NCBI RefSeq assembly: GCF_017813235.1
Contig: NZ_JAGISH010000005.1
Coordinates: 62,001-126,000 of the forward strand
DNA length: 64,000 nucleotides
Origin: Sagittula salina
GTDB taxonomy: Bacteria > Pseudomonadota > Alphaproteobacteria > Rhodobacterales > Rhodobacteraceae
Reading direction: 5' to 3'
Below, piece after piece: positions 34,946 through 45,860 of this stretch. The notes under the pieces were generated by a model, which was not told the origin of the DNA, ran no database searches, and saw only the letters and a program-made list of their open reading frames with translations. Every line of letters begins with the position of its first letter. Within the stretch, counting starts at the first letter, position 1. Position numbers and translations under genes: made by a program.

Positions 34946-35872
34946 ATGGCTCTGTTCAACTTCCGCAAGCGCGAAGACCTGCACACCACGCCCGCGAACG
35001 GTGCTCTGGAGGCCTTCCTGCAAGGCTACTCCATCGAGGTCATGCCGCGCACGGCCGCCGGGGTAGAAAGCTTCCGCGACCTCCTGCCCCAGGGCACGCG
35101 CGTCTATATCGCCCATATCGAGGGCACCCCCATCGAAGAGATGGTCGCGACGGCAAAGCGTCTGAGCGACGAAGGCTACCCCGTCATGCCGCATTTCCCG
35201 GCGCGCATCATCAAGGACGCCGCCACGCTGGAAAACTGGATTGCCATGTACCAGGGCGAGGCCGATGTGAAACAGGCCCTCCTGCTGGGCGGCGGCGTGA
35301 AGGAACCGCACGGCGACTTCCACTGCTCCATGCAACTGATGGAGACGGGGCTATTCGACAAGGCGGGCTTTGAACGCCTGCACGTGGCCGGCCACCCCGA
35401 AGGCAACCGAGACATCGACATGGACGGCGGCGAGCGGGCCGTGATGGAGGCCGCGCGCTGGAAGCAGTCGTTCAGCGAACGCACCGACGCGCAGATGGCC
35501 ATGGCCACGCAATTCGCCTTCGAGGCGCAGCCGATCATCGACTGGGTGTCCCGGCTTCAAGCCGAGGGCATCCACCTGCCCGTGCACATCGGCATCGCAG
35601 GTCCGGCCAAGCTGCAGACCCTTATCAAGTTCGCCATCGCCTGCGGTGTCGGCCCCTCGCTGAAGGTGCTGCAGAAACGCGCCATGGACGTCTCCAAGCT
35701 GCTGCTGCCTTACGAGCCCACGGACGTGCTGACCGACCTTGCCGCGCACAAGGCCGCCAACCCGGATTTCGGCATCGAACAGGTCCATTTCTTTCCGCTC
35801 GGCGGCATCAGGCCGAACGCCGAATGGGCCACCCGGAACGGCGGCCCCGCCGCGCAACCCGCGAACGCCTGA
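34946..35872 (+). CDS. Methylenetetrahydrofolate reductase family protein
   Basis: The 308-residue TIM-barrel protein resembles MetF-type reductases, which interconvert 5,10-methylene- and 5-methyl-tetrahydrofolate. Seen segments are YSIEVMPRTAAGVESFRDLL, YIAHIEGTPIEEMV, VMPHFPARIIKD, ALLLGGGVKEPHG, RLHVAGHPEGNRDI and HIGIAGPAKLQTL. Several FAD/folate residues differ from E. coli MetF, as in the clade found beside corrinoid methyltransferases. I start at ATG 34946, since AAGGAGG lies 5 bases before it; an upstream ATG has no such site. The position ahead of the methyltransferase gene suggests it works in oxidation of methyl groups coming from demethylation. Confidence 0.8.
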   Translation: MALFNFRKREDLHTTPANGALEAFLQGYSIEVMPRTAAGVESFRDLLPQGTRVYIAHIEGTPIEEMVATAKRLSDEGYPVMPHFPARIIKDAATLENWIAMYQGEADVKQALLLGGGVKEPHGDFHCSMQLMETGLFDKAGFERLHVAGHPEGNRDIDMDGGERAVMEAARWKQSFSERTDAQMAMATQFAFEAQPIIDWVSRLQAEGIHLPVHIGIAGPAKLQTLIKFAIACGVGPSLKVLQKRAMDVSKLLLPYEPTDVLTDLAAHKAANPDFGIEQVHFFPLGGIRPNAEWATRNGGPAAQPANA

Positions 35873-35875
35873 CCC

Positions 35876-36541
35876 ATGACAGACCGCGCGCTTCTCTTCG
35901 ACCTCGACGGCACCATGCTGGACACCGACCGCCTGCATCGGGAGGTTTTTGCCGATATGCTGGCCCCCGCGGGTCACGACGTGACAGAGGAGTTCTACCT
36001 CCGGCACATCCACGGGCGCCTGAACGCCGACATTTTCGCCGACCTGCTGCCCGGCGCCGGTGACCCGGGACGCCTGTCGGAGGAGAAAGAGGCCGCGTTC
36101 CGCACCCGCCTGCCCAAACCCTACCCCGGCATGCCCGGTGTGGACCGGTTGGTGGCGCGCGCCGCGTCGGAGGGCTGGGGGCTGGCCGTCGTCACCAATG
36201 CGCCGCGCCTCAACGCCGAAGCCATGCTGGAGGCCATCGGCCTGCGGGCGGCTTTCGACGTGCTGGTGATCGGCGAGGAATGCGCGCGCGGCAAGCCCGA
36301 CCCCCTGCCCTATCTCACCGCGATGGAGCGTCTCGGCGTGGACCCCGCCCGCGCCGTCGCCTTCGAGGACAGCCCCTCGGGGATGCGGGCGGCGGCGGCA
36401 TCGGGTGCCCTGCCCGTGGGCATCCGTTCCAGCCTGTCGGACGCGGACCTCAGGTCCCATGGCGCGGCGCTGACGCTTCAGGATTTCAACGACATGGCGC
36501 TGGAGGACATCCTCCGGCGCATCACAGGAGAGACAGCATGA
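35876..36541 (+). CDS. HAD-family phosphatase (phosphoglycolate phosphatase-like)
   Basis: The 221-residue HAD hydrolase has motif I at LLFDLDGTMLDTDRL (nucleophile and acid Asp), a helical cap domain typical of subfamily IA, motif II in AVVTNAPR, motif III Lys in ARGKPDPLPYLTAM, and motif IV in AVAFEDSPSGMRAA. It dephosphorylates a small metabolite that cannot be named from sequence; beta-phosphoglucomutase-like relatives exist. It begins 3 bases after the reductase stop and overlaps the methyltransferase gene by 4 bases, so it is part of the C1 operon. Confidence 0.82.
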   Translation: MTDRALLFDLDGTMLDTDRLHREVFADMLAPAGHDVTEEFYLRHIHGRLNADIFADLLPGAGDPGRLSEEKEAAFRTRLPKPYPGMPGVDRLVARAASEGWGLAVVTNAPRLNAEAMLEAIGLRAAFDVLVIGEECARGKPDPLPYLTAMERLGVDPARAVAFEDSPSGMRAAAASGALPVGIRSSLSDADLRSHGAALTLQDFNDMALEDILRRITGETA

Positions 36542-37608
36542 CCCGGACCATCGTCGAGTCGAAGACGAAGACCGCAATAATCGGATTCGACCAGCCGTTC
36601 TGCGTGATCGGCGAGCGGATCAACCCCACGGGCCGCAAGATTCTGAACGAGGAACTCGAACGCGGCGATTTCTCCCGCGTGGAGGCCGATGCCATCGCGC
36701 AGGTCGCCGCCGGGGCCACCGTTCTGGACATCAACTCGGGCGCGGTTTTCTCCAACAAGATGGCCGAAGACCCGCGCTATGCCGACAACAACTTTGTCGA
36801 ACCGGAATTGATGCGCCAGCTGGTCGAGCGGGTACAGAAGGTGGTGGACGTACCACTGTGCATCGACAGCTCCGTTCCCGGTGCGCTGGAAAAAGGCCTT
36901 GCCGCCGCCGAAGGCCGCCCGTTGCTGAACTCCGTCACCGGCGAGGAAGAGCGGCTGGAACTCGTTTTGCCGCTGGTCAAGAAGTACAACGTGCCGGTGG
37001 TGGCGATCTCCAATGACGACACCGGCATTTCCGAGGACCCGGAGGTCCGCTTTGCCGTGGCGAAAAAGATCGTCGAGCGCGCGGCGGATTTCGGCATTCC
37101 TGCCCATGACATCGTGGTCGACCCGCTGGTGATGCCCATTGGCGCCATGGCGACAGCGGGGCATCAGGTCTTCACCCTCGTGCGCCGCCTGCGCGAAGAA
37201 CTGGGTGTGAACACCACTTGCGGCGCGTCCAACATCTCCTTCGGTCTGCCGAACCGGCACGGTGTGAACAACGCCTTCCTGCCGATGGCGATGGGCGCGG
37301 GCATGACGTCGGCCATCATGAACCCGGTGGCCCTGCCGATCGGCCCCAAAGCCATCGCAGAGAAGAAAGCCGCAATTGCTGCGGCAGGCATCACGCTGCC
37401 GGCGGACATGGACGACGAAACCTTTGTGACGCTCTTCGGGATGGGGTCCACCCAACCGCGGGCGGGCAAGGAAATGGAGGCAATCCGCGCCGCCAACCTG
37501 CTGATGAACCAGGACGCAGGCGGGGCAAACTGGATCGCCTTCAACAAACCCGCAGGCACCGCGGGCGAGTCCGGGGGCCGTCGCGGCGGCCGCCGTCGCC
37601 GGGCCTGA
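36538..37608 (+). CDS. Methyltetrahydrofolate:corrinoid methyltransferase
   Basis: The 356-residue protein is a pterin-binding TIM barrel like AcsE/MtgA and the folate domain of MetH. It starts with FCVIGERINPTGRKILNEEL, continues with AGATVLDINSGAVF, PLCIDSSVPGALEKGLAA, LLNSVTGEEERLE, VVAISNDDTGISEDPEV, DIVVDPLVMPIGAMAT, and TTCGASNISFGLPNRH. It moves a methyl group between tetrahydrofolate and a cobalamin protein, which is not encoded in the window. The tail (GESGGRRGGRRRRA) is a short basic extension. ATG 36538 overlaps the HAD stop (ATGA) and a strong terminator follows, so it ends the C1 operon. Confidence 0.9.
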   Translation: MTRTIVESKTKTAIIGFDQPFCVIGERINPTGRKILNEELERGDFSRVEADAIAQVAAGATVLDINSGAVFSNKMAEDPRYADNNFVEPELMRQLVERVQKVVDVPLCIDSSVPGALEKGLAAAEGRPLLNSVTGEEERLELVLPLVKKYNVPVVAISNDDTGISEDPEVRFAVAKKIVERAADFGIPAHDIVVDPLVMPIGAMATAGHQVFTLVRRLREELGVNTTCGASNISFGLPNRHGVNNAFLPMAMGAGMTSAIMNPVALPIGPKAIAEKKAAIAAAGITLPADMDDETFVTLFGMGSTQPRAGKEMEAIRAANLLMNQDAGGANWIAFNKPAGTAGESGGRRGGRRRRA

Positions 37609-37633
37609 GGCATCCCCCTCAGGCAGGCAATCC

Positions 37634-37663
37634 GAAACGGCGCCCTCACAGGGGCGCCGTTTC
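37634..37663 (+). terminator. Terminator of the C1 operon
   Basis: A 12-bp perfect stem, GAAACGGCGCCC (37634-37645) with GGGCGCCGTTTC (37652-37663), encloses a 6-base loop, 25 bases after the methyltransferase stop. The U-run is weak (TTT inside the stem), so efficiency is uncertain. Confidence 0.6.
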
Positions 37664-37705
37664 CCGTTTCGGATCCGTTGGTTTCCGTTTCGGATCCGTT
37701 GGTTT
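37664..37705. repeat. 21-bp tandem repeat, two copies and a remnant
   Basis: The unit begins CCGTTTCGGATCC and is 21 bases long. It occurs perfectly at 37664-37684 and 37685-37705, followed by a degenerate start of a third. Its length is a multiple of three, but it lies in the gap between the C1 terminator and the tauE stop, outside any gene I accept. Confidence 0.85.
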
Positions 37706-37752
37706 CCGGTTCGGTCCGGGCTCGAGGTCGGGCTTGGGCTCAGGCGGCAGGA

Positions 37753-38514
37753 TCAGTGCAGCGAGGCGTCCCAGACCAGCTTTGCCGCCACGCAGGCCAG
37801 CATCACGAGGATGGTCTTGTCGAAAACCTCCTTCGGCAGCCGTTTCGCCAATGCGGCACCCAGCGGCATGGCCGCCACGATGGGCACCAGCGCGGCGGCG
37901 CTCCCCAGGGCGCGCGAGGGCGTCAGCAGCCCGTACCACGTCATCGCCGGGATCTGCACCAGCGTCATGGCGAGGAAAAACAGCGAGATTGTCGCCACAA
38001 ACACCGCCCGTTCGGGCCGCATGGCGTTCAGGAAGGTAATGGACACCGGCGCGCTGACCCCAGTCGCGCCCTGCAGCACGCCCGCCACGGTCGCCGTAGG
38101 GAATACCACACGATCCGCCACCGCCCGCGACAATGCCCAGTCGGGCCGCGCCAGCCGGAAACCGATATACAGAAACACCACCGCCGCCACCATCATCAGC
38201 AGTATCTGCGGCGCCACATGCGCCAGCATCACGGTCCCGATCCACGCGCCGACGAACCCGCCCCCGGCAAACAGCCAGGGAAAGCGTCCCGCAGGCAGAT
38301 GCGCACGGAATTTCCAGCTCTGGATCAGGTTGGTGGCGAAGTTCGGCAGCACCATCACCGCCACGGCCGTGGGCACGTCGAAATAAAGCGCGATCACCGG
38401 CACCGCGATCACCGGTGCACCGGCTCCCGTGGCGCCCTTGAGGATTCCGCCCAGCCCCAGCGCCACCGCAACCCAGATCAAGCCAACAAGATGCGCCTGC
38501 GCGAATGCCGCCAT
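37753..38514 (-). CDS. TauE/SafE family sulfite/organosulfonate exporter
   Basis: The 253-residue inner-membrane protein has about eight hydrophobic segments arranged as the two-fold repeated TauE/SafE fold. The family glycine-rich loops are ALGLGGILKGATGAGAPVI and TVAGVLQGATGVSAPVSI, one in each half. Such proteins export sulfite, sulfoacetate or related anions or import other small anions; the substrate is unknown. GGGGAGGG precedes the ATG. It stands alone on the minus strand between the C1 cluster and the two-component system. Confidence 0.85.
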   Translation of the reverse strand: MAAFAQAHLVGLIWVAVALGLGGILKGATGAGAPVIAVPVIALYFDVPTAVAVMVLPNFATNLIQSWKFRAHLPAGRFPWLFAGGGFVGAWIGTVMLAHVAPQILLMMVAAVVFLYIGFRLARPDWALSRAVADRVVFPTATVAGVLQGATGVSAPVSITFLNAMRPERAVFVATISLFFLAMTLVQIPAMTWYGLLTPSRALGSAAALVPIVAAMPLGAALAKRLPKEVFDKTILVMLACVAAKLVWDASLH

Positions 38515-38675
38515 GGAACCCTCCCCTTCGCGCGCGCACCCTCAGCCCATTTCGGGCCAGAGGCAACCCCCCGGAATCGCACAAGGACGGGGCCGTTACG
38601 CGCCCGTCCTTGCTGTCATTTCTTCAAAGATTGCCTGCGCGTGGCGAGACCGTCGTCACGCGCCTTCCGCAGCCC

Positions 38676-40018
<1,343 letters not shown>

Positions 40019-40019
<1 letters not shown>

Positions 40020-41776
40020 TACTCCGCTGCTTCACTCGCCGCGTTCAACACGGGCAGTTGCATTTCAAACACCGCGCCGCCGGATTCGCCGTTACGGGCG
40101 GTGAGACGCCCGCCCAGCTCCGAGACGATCCCCGAAGAGATCGCAAGTCCGAGGCCTACCCCCTCGCCGGGGGCCTTGGTGGTGTAAAAGGGCTCAAAGA
40201 GCGCTTCGAGGTCTTCGATCCCGTCTCCATTGTCGCGCACGCTCAGCGTGGCGGTTTCACCGGCTGCAAGGATGATCTCAACCTGCGGATCATCCACTGA
40301 TTTGGTGGCATCTAGGGCGTTTCTCAAGAGATTCACCAGCACCTGCTCCACCCGCATCCGGTCGCCCATGACCTTCACCGGCTCCGCGGGCAGGATCTTT
40401 GTGATCTTCACCCGGCGCGATTTCAGCTGCGGCTCCATCATCGAGAGGCTTGAGGCCAGCGCATCGCCCATGTCAAAGGGCGTAAAGGCCTCCTGTCCCT
40501 TGCGGGCAAAGCCCTTCAACTGACGCGTGATGCCGCCCATACGCTCGATCAGGTCGTCGATGCGGTGAAAGGCGGTCAGCGCCTCATCGGGGCGGTTGCG
40601 TTTCAGCAGAAGCCGCGCCCCCGCGAGGTAGGTCTTCATCGCCGCCAGAGGCTGGTTCAACTCGTGCGCCACGGCGGCCGACATCTCGCCCAGGGCGGCA
40701 AGCTTCGACGACTGGGCAAGGGACTGCTCCGCCACCGCGAGGTTCTTCTGCACCTTCTCACGCTCGGCGATCTCCCGCTGAAGGCGGGCGTTCAGTGCGC
40801 GCAACTCGGTTGATTCCCGCTGAAACAAGGCCATGCGCACGGCGTTCTTGCGCGACAGAGCGTAAAAAACCAGCGCCGCGAGGATGGCGAATCCCATGAT
40901 CTCCAGCGCCAGCACGGCGTTCACACGCTCGCGCACGCTGGAATAGGTGGTAAAGGTCGACAGCGTCCAGCCCCGGAAAGGAATGCGCCCGTCGATCCGC
41001 ATGACCGCCTCGCCGCGCAGGTAGGCGTCGGCGGTGGTCGCGGTCCAGTCGGCGGCGGAGGCGATCAACCGCTCGATGGCACCGTCCTCGGGCTTGCCCA
41101 GGGCCTCCTCCGGCGTCAGCCCACGCCAGCGCGGCTCTGTCGCGAGCACGATGATCCCGTCGGAATTGGTCACCATGACGGCGTCCGAAATCCCCGCCCA
41201 GGCCCGTTCGAACTTGGCCAGATCGACTTCGACCACGATGACGCCTACCGTGTCGCCAGCCGTCTCCATCCGCCGGGAGTAGGTGAAACGGTAGCCGCCC
41301 GCCTCCCGCGCGATTTCGGTGAAAACAGTGGCATTTGCCCGCACGGCTTCAATGAAATAGGGCGCGGTGCGGTGGCTTTCCGCCAGCCGGTTGCGGTCGG
41401 TGGCCGCCACGCTGCGGCCCTCGCGGTCCAGCAACATCAGGGACGCCGCGCCGATCTCGTCCACGAAGGAAATCAACCGCTGCGAGCTTTGCGTGTAGTC
41501 CTGCGCGTTCAACGCATCCAGCAGCGCCTTGTCGCGCGCCAGAAGCTCCGGCACGATGGCGTTGCGTCGCAATTCGGAAATCAGGTTACCGGAATATAGC
41601 GCGAGCCGCAGTTCGGCCCGGTTGCGCGTCGTCTCGGTAAAGCGGTCGGTCAGTAGCCAGTTTGTCACCCAGACCGTCGCCACGGCGCCGATCAGCAACA
41701 CGACAAGCGCAATCCGTGCACGCCCCCCGATGGGGGCGGCACGCCGTTGTCTCAGCGTGTTACGAGCGTCTGCCAT
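40019..41776 (-). CDS. DctB-like sensor histidine kinase
   Basis: The 585-residue kinase starts with a basic segment and a transmembrane helix (RIALVVLLIGAVATVWVTNW). A periplasmic double-Cache-like sensor region of about 250 residues follows (LISELRRNAIVPELL, ASLMLLDREGRSVAATDRNR, RRMETAGDTVGVIVVEVDL), as in DctB, then a second helix (EIMGFAILAALVFYALS) and a coiled coil. The H-box is LGEMSAAVAHELNQPLAAMK, followed by the ATPase motifs VNLLRNALDATKS, VRDNGDGI and GVGLGLAISSGIV. DctB-type kinases sense C4-dicarboxylates; no dicarboxylate transporter is next to this pair. ATG 41776 is preferred to a TTG 36 bases upstream. Confidence 0.88.
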
Positions 41777-41813
41777 GCGGCGCAAGATAGGCCGCGTGCG
41801 GGGTGGGCTCAAG

Positions 41814-42479
41814 TCAGGCCGAGGCCAGCGCCTGGGTCAGATGGGCGAAAAGGCGCGCACCGTCTTCGTTGCCATGAGCGGCTTCAGACGCGCGCTCCGG
41901 GTGGGGCATCATGCCCAGGACACGGCGATTGCCGGACAGGATGCCCGCGACATCCCGCGCCGACCCGTTGGGGTTGTCGGTGTAACGGAAGGCCACGCGG
42001 CCCTCACCGTCCAGCCGGTCGAGCGTGTCTGCATCGGCGTAGTAGTTGCCGTCATGGTGCGCGATGGGCAGGTCGATCCGCGTGCCGCTGCCGTAGGCTT
42101 CCGTGTAGATCGACTCGCCTTCGACGGTAAGGCCGACGGTGCGGCATATATATTGCAGTCCCGCGTTGCGGAGGAGCGCGCCAGGCAGCAGGCCGGTTTC
42201 GGTCAGCACCTGAAAGCCATTGCAGACACCGAGAACGTAGCCGCCACGCTCCGCATGGCGCTTTACCGCGCCGATGACAGGCGCATTGGCCGCGATGGCG
42301 CCACAGCGGAGATAGTCGCCAAAGGAGAAGCCGCCGGGCACGCCGACAAGATCGACAGCCTCCGGCAGGTCACTGTCCTTGTGCCAGACCATGGTGACGT
42401 CCAGCCCCGCCTGTTCAAAGGCCGTGGCCATGTCGCGATCGCAGTTCGATCCGGGGAAAACGATGACGGCAGCTTTCAT
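41814..42479 (-). CDS. purQ: Phosphoribosylformylglycinamidine synthase, glutaminase subunit PurQ
   Basis: PurQ supplies ammonia from glutamine to PurL in purine synthesis, acting in a complex with PurL and PurS. The 221 residues form a class I glutaminase: [38 protein letters not shown], the nucleophilic Cys in [15 protein letters not shown], and the catalytic His/Glu in [24 protein letters not shown] lies before ATG 42479. Normally purS lies directly upstream; here purS is 2.7 kb away on the same strand, with a chemotaxis receptor gene and a gene-free tract in between. Confidence 0.95.
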   Translation of the reverse strand: MKAAVIVFPGSNCDRDMATAFEQAGLDVTMVWHKDSDLPEAVDLVGVPGGFSFGDYLRCGAIAANAPVIGAVKRHAERGGYVLGVCNGFQVLTETGLLPGALLRNAGLQYICRTVGLTVEGESIYTEAYGSGTRIDLPIAHHDGNYYADADTLDRLDGEGRVAFRYTDNPNGSARDVAGILSGNRRVLGMMPHPERASEAAHGNEDGARLFAHLTQALASA

Positions 42480-43022
42480 CGGGCGGTCCTTTCCTTGGCC
42501 TTGGGTTGGCGGGCGCGATAAGACAGCGCAGGATGGCGCTCGAACCTTGACGCGGCGACTCGCCACGGCGCTTCCCTTAGCACATCAACGCAGATTTGAC
42601 AGCGCCATGGCACCTCGTGCCTGCCGAACCGGACCTGGTCGTGCCGAACGGGGTTGGGTTCCGTCGTGGGGTCCGCTGCCTGCCCTGAGCACGGGGCCGT
42701 ACCGCCCCGCGTTCCCTCCGGCTCGGAGTTCCGTGGCTCGCCCTCCCAGTGTCCCGCTGCAATCAACCGCGCCTGCCACAGTGGGCGTCTTCCGCAGCCC
42801 GCTCCTGCCAGTTGCCGATCTCTCGGGCCCCTCGTCACTCACCCACGCAATCTTCCGAGATCGGCTCACGGGCTGGTCTATGTTCGACGGCCGCCCGTGC
42901 ATTTACGCGCTTCCCGGCGCTTGTTTTCCGGAGGCCGGACCGCACAGTCCACGAGCGTTGCGGCAGGCGGCACCGAAGCCTCGCGAACCGCAGCGACATC
43001 TGGCGGCTCAGCGCGGCTCCGA
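42480..43022. other. 543-base gene-free tract between purQ and a chemotaxis receptor gene
   Basis: None of the open frames in this tract (for example 42654-43142 on plus, 42585-42902 on minus) has a recognisable family pattern or ribosome site, and their translations are rich in Ser/Arg/Pro as random GC-rich frames are. The tract must hold the promoter of purQ, since the receptor gene upstream is unrelated. I found no transposase remnant, repeat or hairpin that explains how it arose. Confidence 0.5.
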
Positions 43023-45035
43023 TCAGAACTCTTCTCCCCAGTCGGTGTTGGTGCCGCCGGACGTCGGTGCCGGAGAAGTCGGGGCCGGATCCGGAGCGTT
43101 CACCGCCTTCTTTTCCTGAATTGGGGTCGCGGCTTGCTTTGACGCCGGCATAGCGGCCGGTTTCGGGGCCGGCTTCGGGGACGCGTTCGTGGCTGGCTTC
43201 TGAGCGGTCTTCGGCACGGCCGTCGACGCGGGCTTTGCCTCAGCCTTGTCCCAGTTGCCCTTTTTCGGCGCGCCCCTGCCTTGGGTAAACAAACCCATCG
43301 TCTCCGTCAGGCGCTCCGCTTCTATGTTCAGACTCTGACCGGAAGCGTTCAGTTCTTCGACGATGGCCGCGTTCTCCTGGGTCGCACCCTCCAGCCGCTG
43401 GACGCCCTCGTTGATGTTGCCCAGGCCATCAGTCTGGGTGCGCACAGCGCCCGCGATGTTGGAAATCAACTGGCCGAGGCTTTCCACCTGCGTCTGGACT
43501 TGCTCCAGAGACACGCCCGTCTTCTGTACGAGGCGGCTGCCTTCGCTGACCTCCTCCCCGCTGGCGGTGATCAGGGCCTTGATCTCCTGCGCCGAATTCG
43601 CGGCGGTCTGGGCAAGCCCGCGCACCTCCGATGCCACCACGGCGAAACCCTTCCCGGCGGACCCAGCCCGCGCGGCCTCCACCCCTGCGTTCAGGGCCAG
43701 AAGATTGGTCTGGAAGGCAATGTCGTCGATGGCAGTGATGATCTGGTTGATCTTGTCGGAAGTCTGCTCGATCCGGTTGATGGCAGAGATCGCATCCCGC
43801 ACCACCTGCCCGCTCTCGTCCGCCAGCCGGCGGGACTTCGTGGCGAGCTGGTCTGCCTCCTCGACGTTCTGCTTGATATCGCGGCTGGTGCCGGTCAGGC
43901 CATTCAGCGCCTCTGCCGACTGCATCAGCGTCGCTGCCTGCATTTCCACCCGGTGAGCCAGTTCGTCCGAGGTGCTGCCGATCTCGCTCGCCGCCATCCG
44001 CACGCTGCTGGCGACGCCTTCGGCCTTCTGGATGGCCTCCGCGAGGCTGCGCACCCCCTCATCGAAGTCGCGTCTCAGCGCTTCATATTCGTCCGGGAAA
44101 TCCGCCGGATCGATGCGGGCCGACAGGTCGCGATGGGCCAAGGCCTCCAACCCCTTGCGAAGCGCCGAAACCACCCGTGCCTGTATCTCACGCGCTTCTT
44201 CGCTGCGCTTTTCGGCTTGCGCCGCGTCGGACAGTTTCTGGCGAAAGTTTTCGACGGCGCGCGCGGTACTCCCCAGGACATCCGGCCGGTTGGTATGCGG
44301 CACCGGCTTCGCCAGATCGCCCTCCCGCATATCCTCCAGCCGGGCCGAGATATGCGACAGCGGCCGCAACCCGGCGTTAAGCGCTATCAGGCCGGCGATG
44401 ATGCCAAAGACGACCGCAACGCCGGTGGCGATGGAACCGAGCATCATCCGATCATGGACCTGGGCGTCGATGGCGCCTTTGTCGACCCCGACGTAGAAGA
44501 TGCCAACCACGTTGCCCGCCCCATCCATGATCGGCTGGTAGATCGTGTAATATGGTTTCCCGAGAATGACCGCCTGACCTTCGAAGGTGCGCTTCGCCAG
44601 CATTTCGCCGTGTACCGGGTTCTGTTTTCCCAGCCATGTGCCCACTGCCCGCTCGCCGTCAGGCTTCACGATGTTGGTGGTGCGGCGGATGAAATCGCCC
44701 TCTTCCGGAACCCATTGGAAAAGCGTCGCCGTCTCTCCGGAGATGCGGCCGACATCGTCGATCAGGTCGTGACCCTCCGGCGCCGCCATGGCGGGCCAGG
44801 TCACATCCGATACGCTGCCGTCCTCGCCCAGCGTGTAGGTGATGTCGGGATAGGACCTTTCGAAGCGGTCGAGCAGAACCCGCAACGAGGCGTACTGCCG
44901 GGCCTGGGCCGCCTCCGCCGCGCTGTTTCGGCTTTGCTGGTCGAAGGCGAAAAACAACCCCCCGCACACGACAAGAAGGATCGCGGCGATGCTGAGCGAA
45001 AGAGTCAGTTTCAGGTTCTTGCGGAAGCGGAACAT
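43023..45035 (-). CDS. Methyl-accepting chemotaxis protein
   Basis: The 670-residue receptor has an N-terminal membrane helix (about 9-30), a periplasmic single-Cache-type sensor region ([62 protein letters not shown]), and a second helix ([22 protein letters not shown]). A HAMP domain, a long coiled coil and the signalling hairpin follow, with [21 protein letters not shown] and [14 protein letters not shown]. It controls the CheA kinase. The last 75 residues are an Ala/Pro/Lys/Thr-rich flexible linker ending in TDWGEEF, like tethers that bring CheR/CheB to receptors. The Cache part resembles those that bind small ligands. It lies between purS and purQ on the same strand. Confidence 0.93.
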   Translation of the reverse strand: MFRFRKNLKLTLSLSIAAILLVVCGGLFFAFDQQSRNSAAEAAQARQYASLRVLLDRFERSYPDITYTLGEDGSVSDVTWPAMAAPEGHDLIDDVGRISGETATLFQWVPEEGDFIRRTTNIVKPDGERAVGTWLGKQNPVHGEMLAKRTFEGQAVILGKPYYTIYQPIMDGAGNVVGIFYVGVDKGAIDAQVHDRMMLGSIATGVAVVFGIIAGLIALNAGLRPLSHISARLEDMREGDLAKPVPHTNRPDVLGSTARAVENFRQKLSDAAQAEKRSEEAREIQARVVSALRKGLEALAHRDLSARIDPADFPDEYEALRRDFDEGVRSLAEAIQKAEGVASSVRMAASEIGSTSDELAHRVEMQAATLMQSAEALNGLTGTSRDIKQNVEEADQLATKSRRLADESGQVVRDAISAINRIEQTSDKINQIITAIDDIAFQTNLLALNAGVEAARAGSAGKGFAVVASEVRGLAQTAANSAQEIKALITASGEEVSEGSRLVQKTGVSLEQVQTQVESLGQLISNIAGAVRTQTDGLGNINEGVQRLEGATQENAAIVEELNASGQSLNIEAERLTETMGLFTQGRGAPKKGNWDKAEAKPASTAVPKTAQKPATNASPKPAPKPAAMPASKQAATPIQEKKAVNAPDPAPTSPAPTSGGTNTDWGEEF

Positions 45036-45138
45036 GCGGATCCCCGGTCTTTTAAGGTCAGACCGGGAATGGCACGAATAATCCTAAGGCGGGGTTTCGA
45101 TTTCTCGCCGCAGCCCGAGATTTTCGCTTGTATTCGAC

Positions 45139-45369
45139 TTAGTACGTCTCGATCCGGTAGCTTTCGATTACCGTATTGGCGAGCAGCTTCTCGCACATCT
45201 CACTGATCCGCGCCTCGGGGGTGCCATCGGCGAGTTCCATTTCGATGACCTTGCCCTGCCGCACGCTTTCGACGCCGTCGAAGCCAAGCGCACCCAGTGC
45301 GTGGCGCACGGCCTCGCCCTGCGGGTCCAGAACACCGGTCTTCAGCATCACGTACACGCGGACCTTCAT
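45139..45369 (-). CDS. purS: Phosphoribosylformylglycinamidine synthase subunit PurS
   Basis: The 76-residue PurS bridges PurL and PurQ in the three-part FGAM synthase. MKVRVYVMLKTGVLDPQGEA, VRHALGALGFDGVESVRQGK and CEKLLANTVIESYRIE are all textbook for the family, whose usual length is 75-85. AGGAGGGA precedes the ATG by 6 bases. The next gene downstream on the same strand is not purQ but a chemotaxis receptor starting 103 bases later. purC or purL are not seen in the window. Confidence 0.95.
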   Translation of the reverse strand: MKVRVYVMLKTGVLDPQGEAVRHALGALGFDGVESVRQGKVIEMELADGTPEARISEMCEKLLANTVIESYRIETY

Positions 45370-45458
45370 CGCAATCCCTCCTGGTTGACCCGGTTTGCGG
45401 GCTTGCCGGGCAGGAACCGCATTGCCGCCCGGATTGCAAGCGGATTCCGGGCGGTCCC

Positions 45459-45860
45459 TCAGGCGGCGGTTTTCCGGATGCGCTCGATCATGGCGCGCAA
45501 CCCGTTGGACCGCTGCGCGGAGAGGTGTTCGTTCAGACCCAGCCGCCCCAATTCCGCGCGGGCGTCGATCGCCGCGACCTCCGCCACCGGCACGCCGTCA
45601 TAAAGCCGGTGCAGAAGCGCGATCAGCCCCTTTACGATCATCGCATCGCTGTCGCCCTGGAAGTGAAATACGCCGCCCTCGGGCGCGATGTGCAACCAGA
45701 CCTGGCTGGCGCAGCCCTCTACCCTGGTCGCGGGCGCTTTCAGTGCGTCCGGCATGTCGGGCATCGCCTTGCCCATATCGATCACCATCCGGTAACGGTC
45801 TTCCCAGTCCTCGAGGAACTCGAAATCTTCCACAACTTCTTCGAATGCCGCCTGCGCCAT
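45459..45860 (-). CDS. sufE: SufE family sulfur acceptor protein
   Basis: SufE takes persulfide sulfur from the cysteine desulfurase SufS and helps deliver it for iron-sulfur cluster assembly in the cytoplasm. The 133-residue protein has the family start FEEVVEDFEFLEDWEDRYRM, the acceptor C50 in TRVEGCASQVWLH, and FQGDSDAMIVKGLIALL and the LSAQRSNGLRAMI end. It lies 89 bases upstream of purS on the same strand and apart from any suf operon, so it is the stand-alone form often found in Rhodobacteraceae. Confidence 0.92.
   Translation of the reverse strand: MAQAAFEEVVEDFEFLEDWEDRYRMVIDMGKAMPDMPDALKAPATRVEGCASQVWLHIAPEGGVFHFQGDSDAMIVKGLIALLHRLYDGVPVAEVAAIDARAELGRLGLNEHLSAQRSNGLRAMIERIRKTAA

Noticed and set aside
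37646..38584. A 312-codon minus-strand frame overlapping tauE
   Set aside because: It is another frame across tauE, with repeats at its end translating to KPTDPKR; the TauE frame at 37753-38514 has the membrane segments and the ribosome site.
42654..43142. A 162-codon plus-strand frame in the purQ-receptor gap
   Set aside because: It has Ser/Arg/Pro-rich low-information sequence, no ribosome site, and runs into the receptor gene on the other strand.
43281..45206. A 641-codon plus-strand frame opposite the chemotaxis receptor
   Set aside because: It is a shadow of the receptor codon pattern; the minus frame has the complete HAMP and signalling domains.
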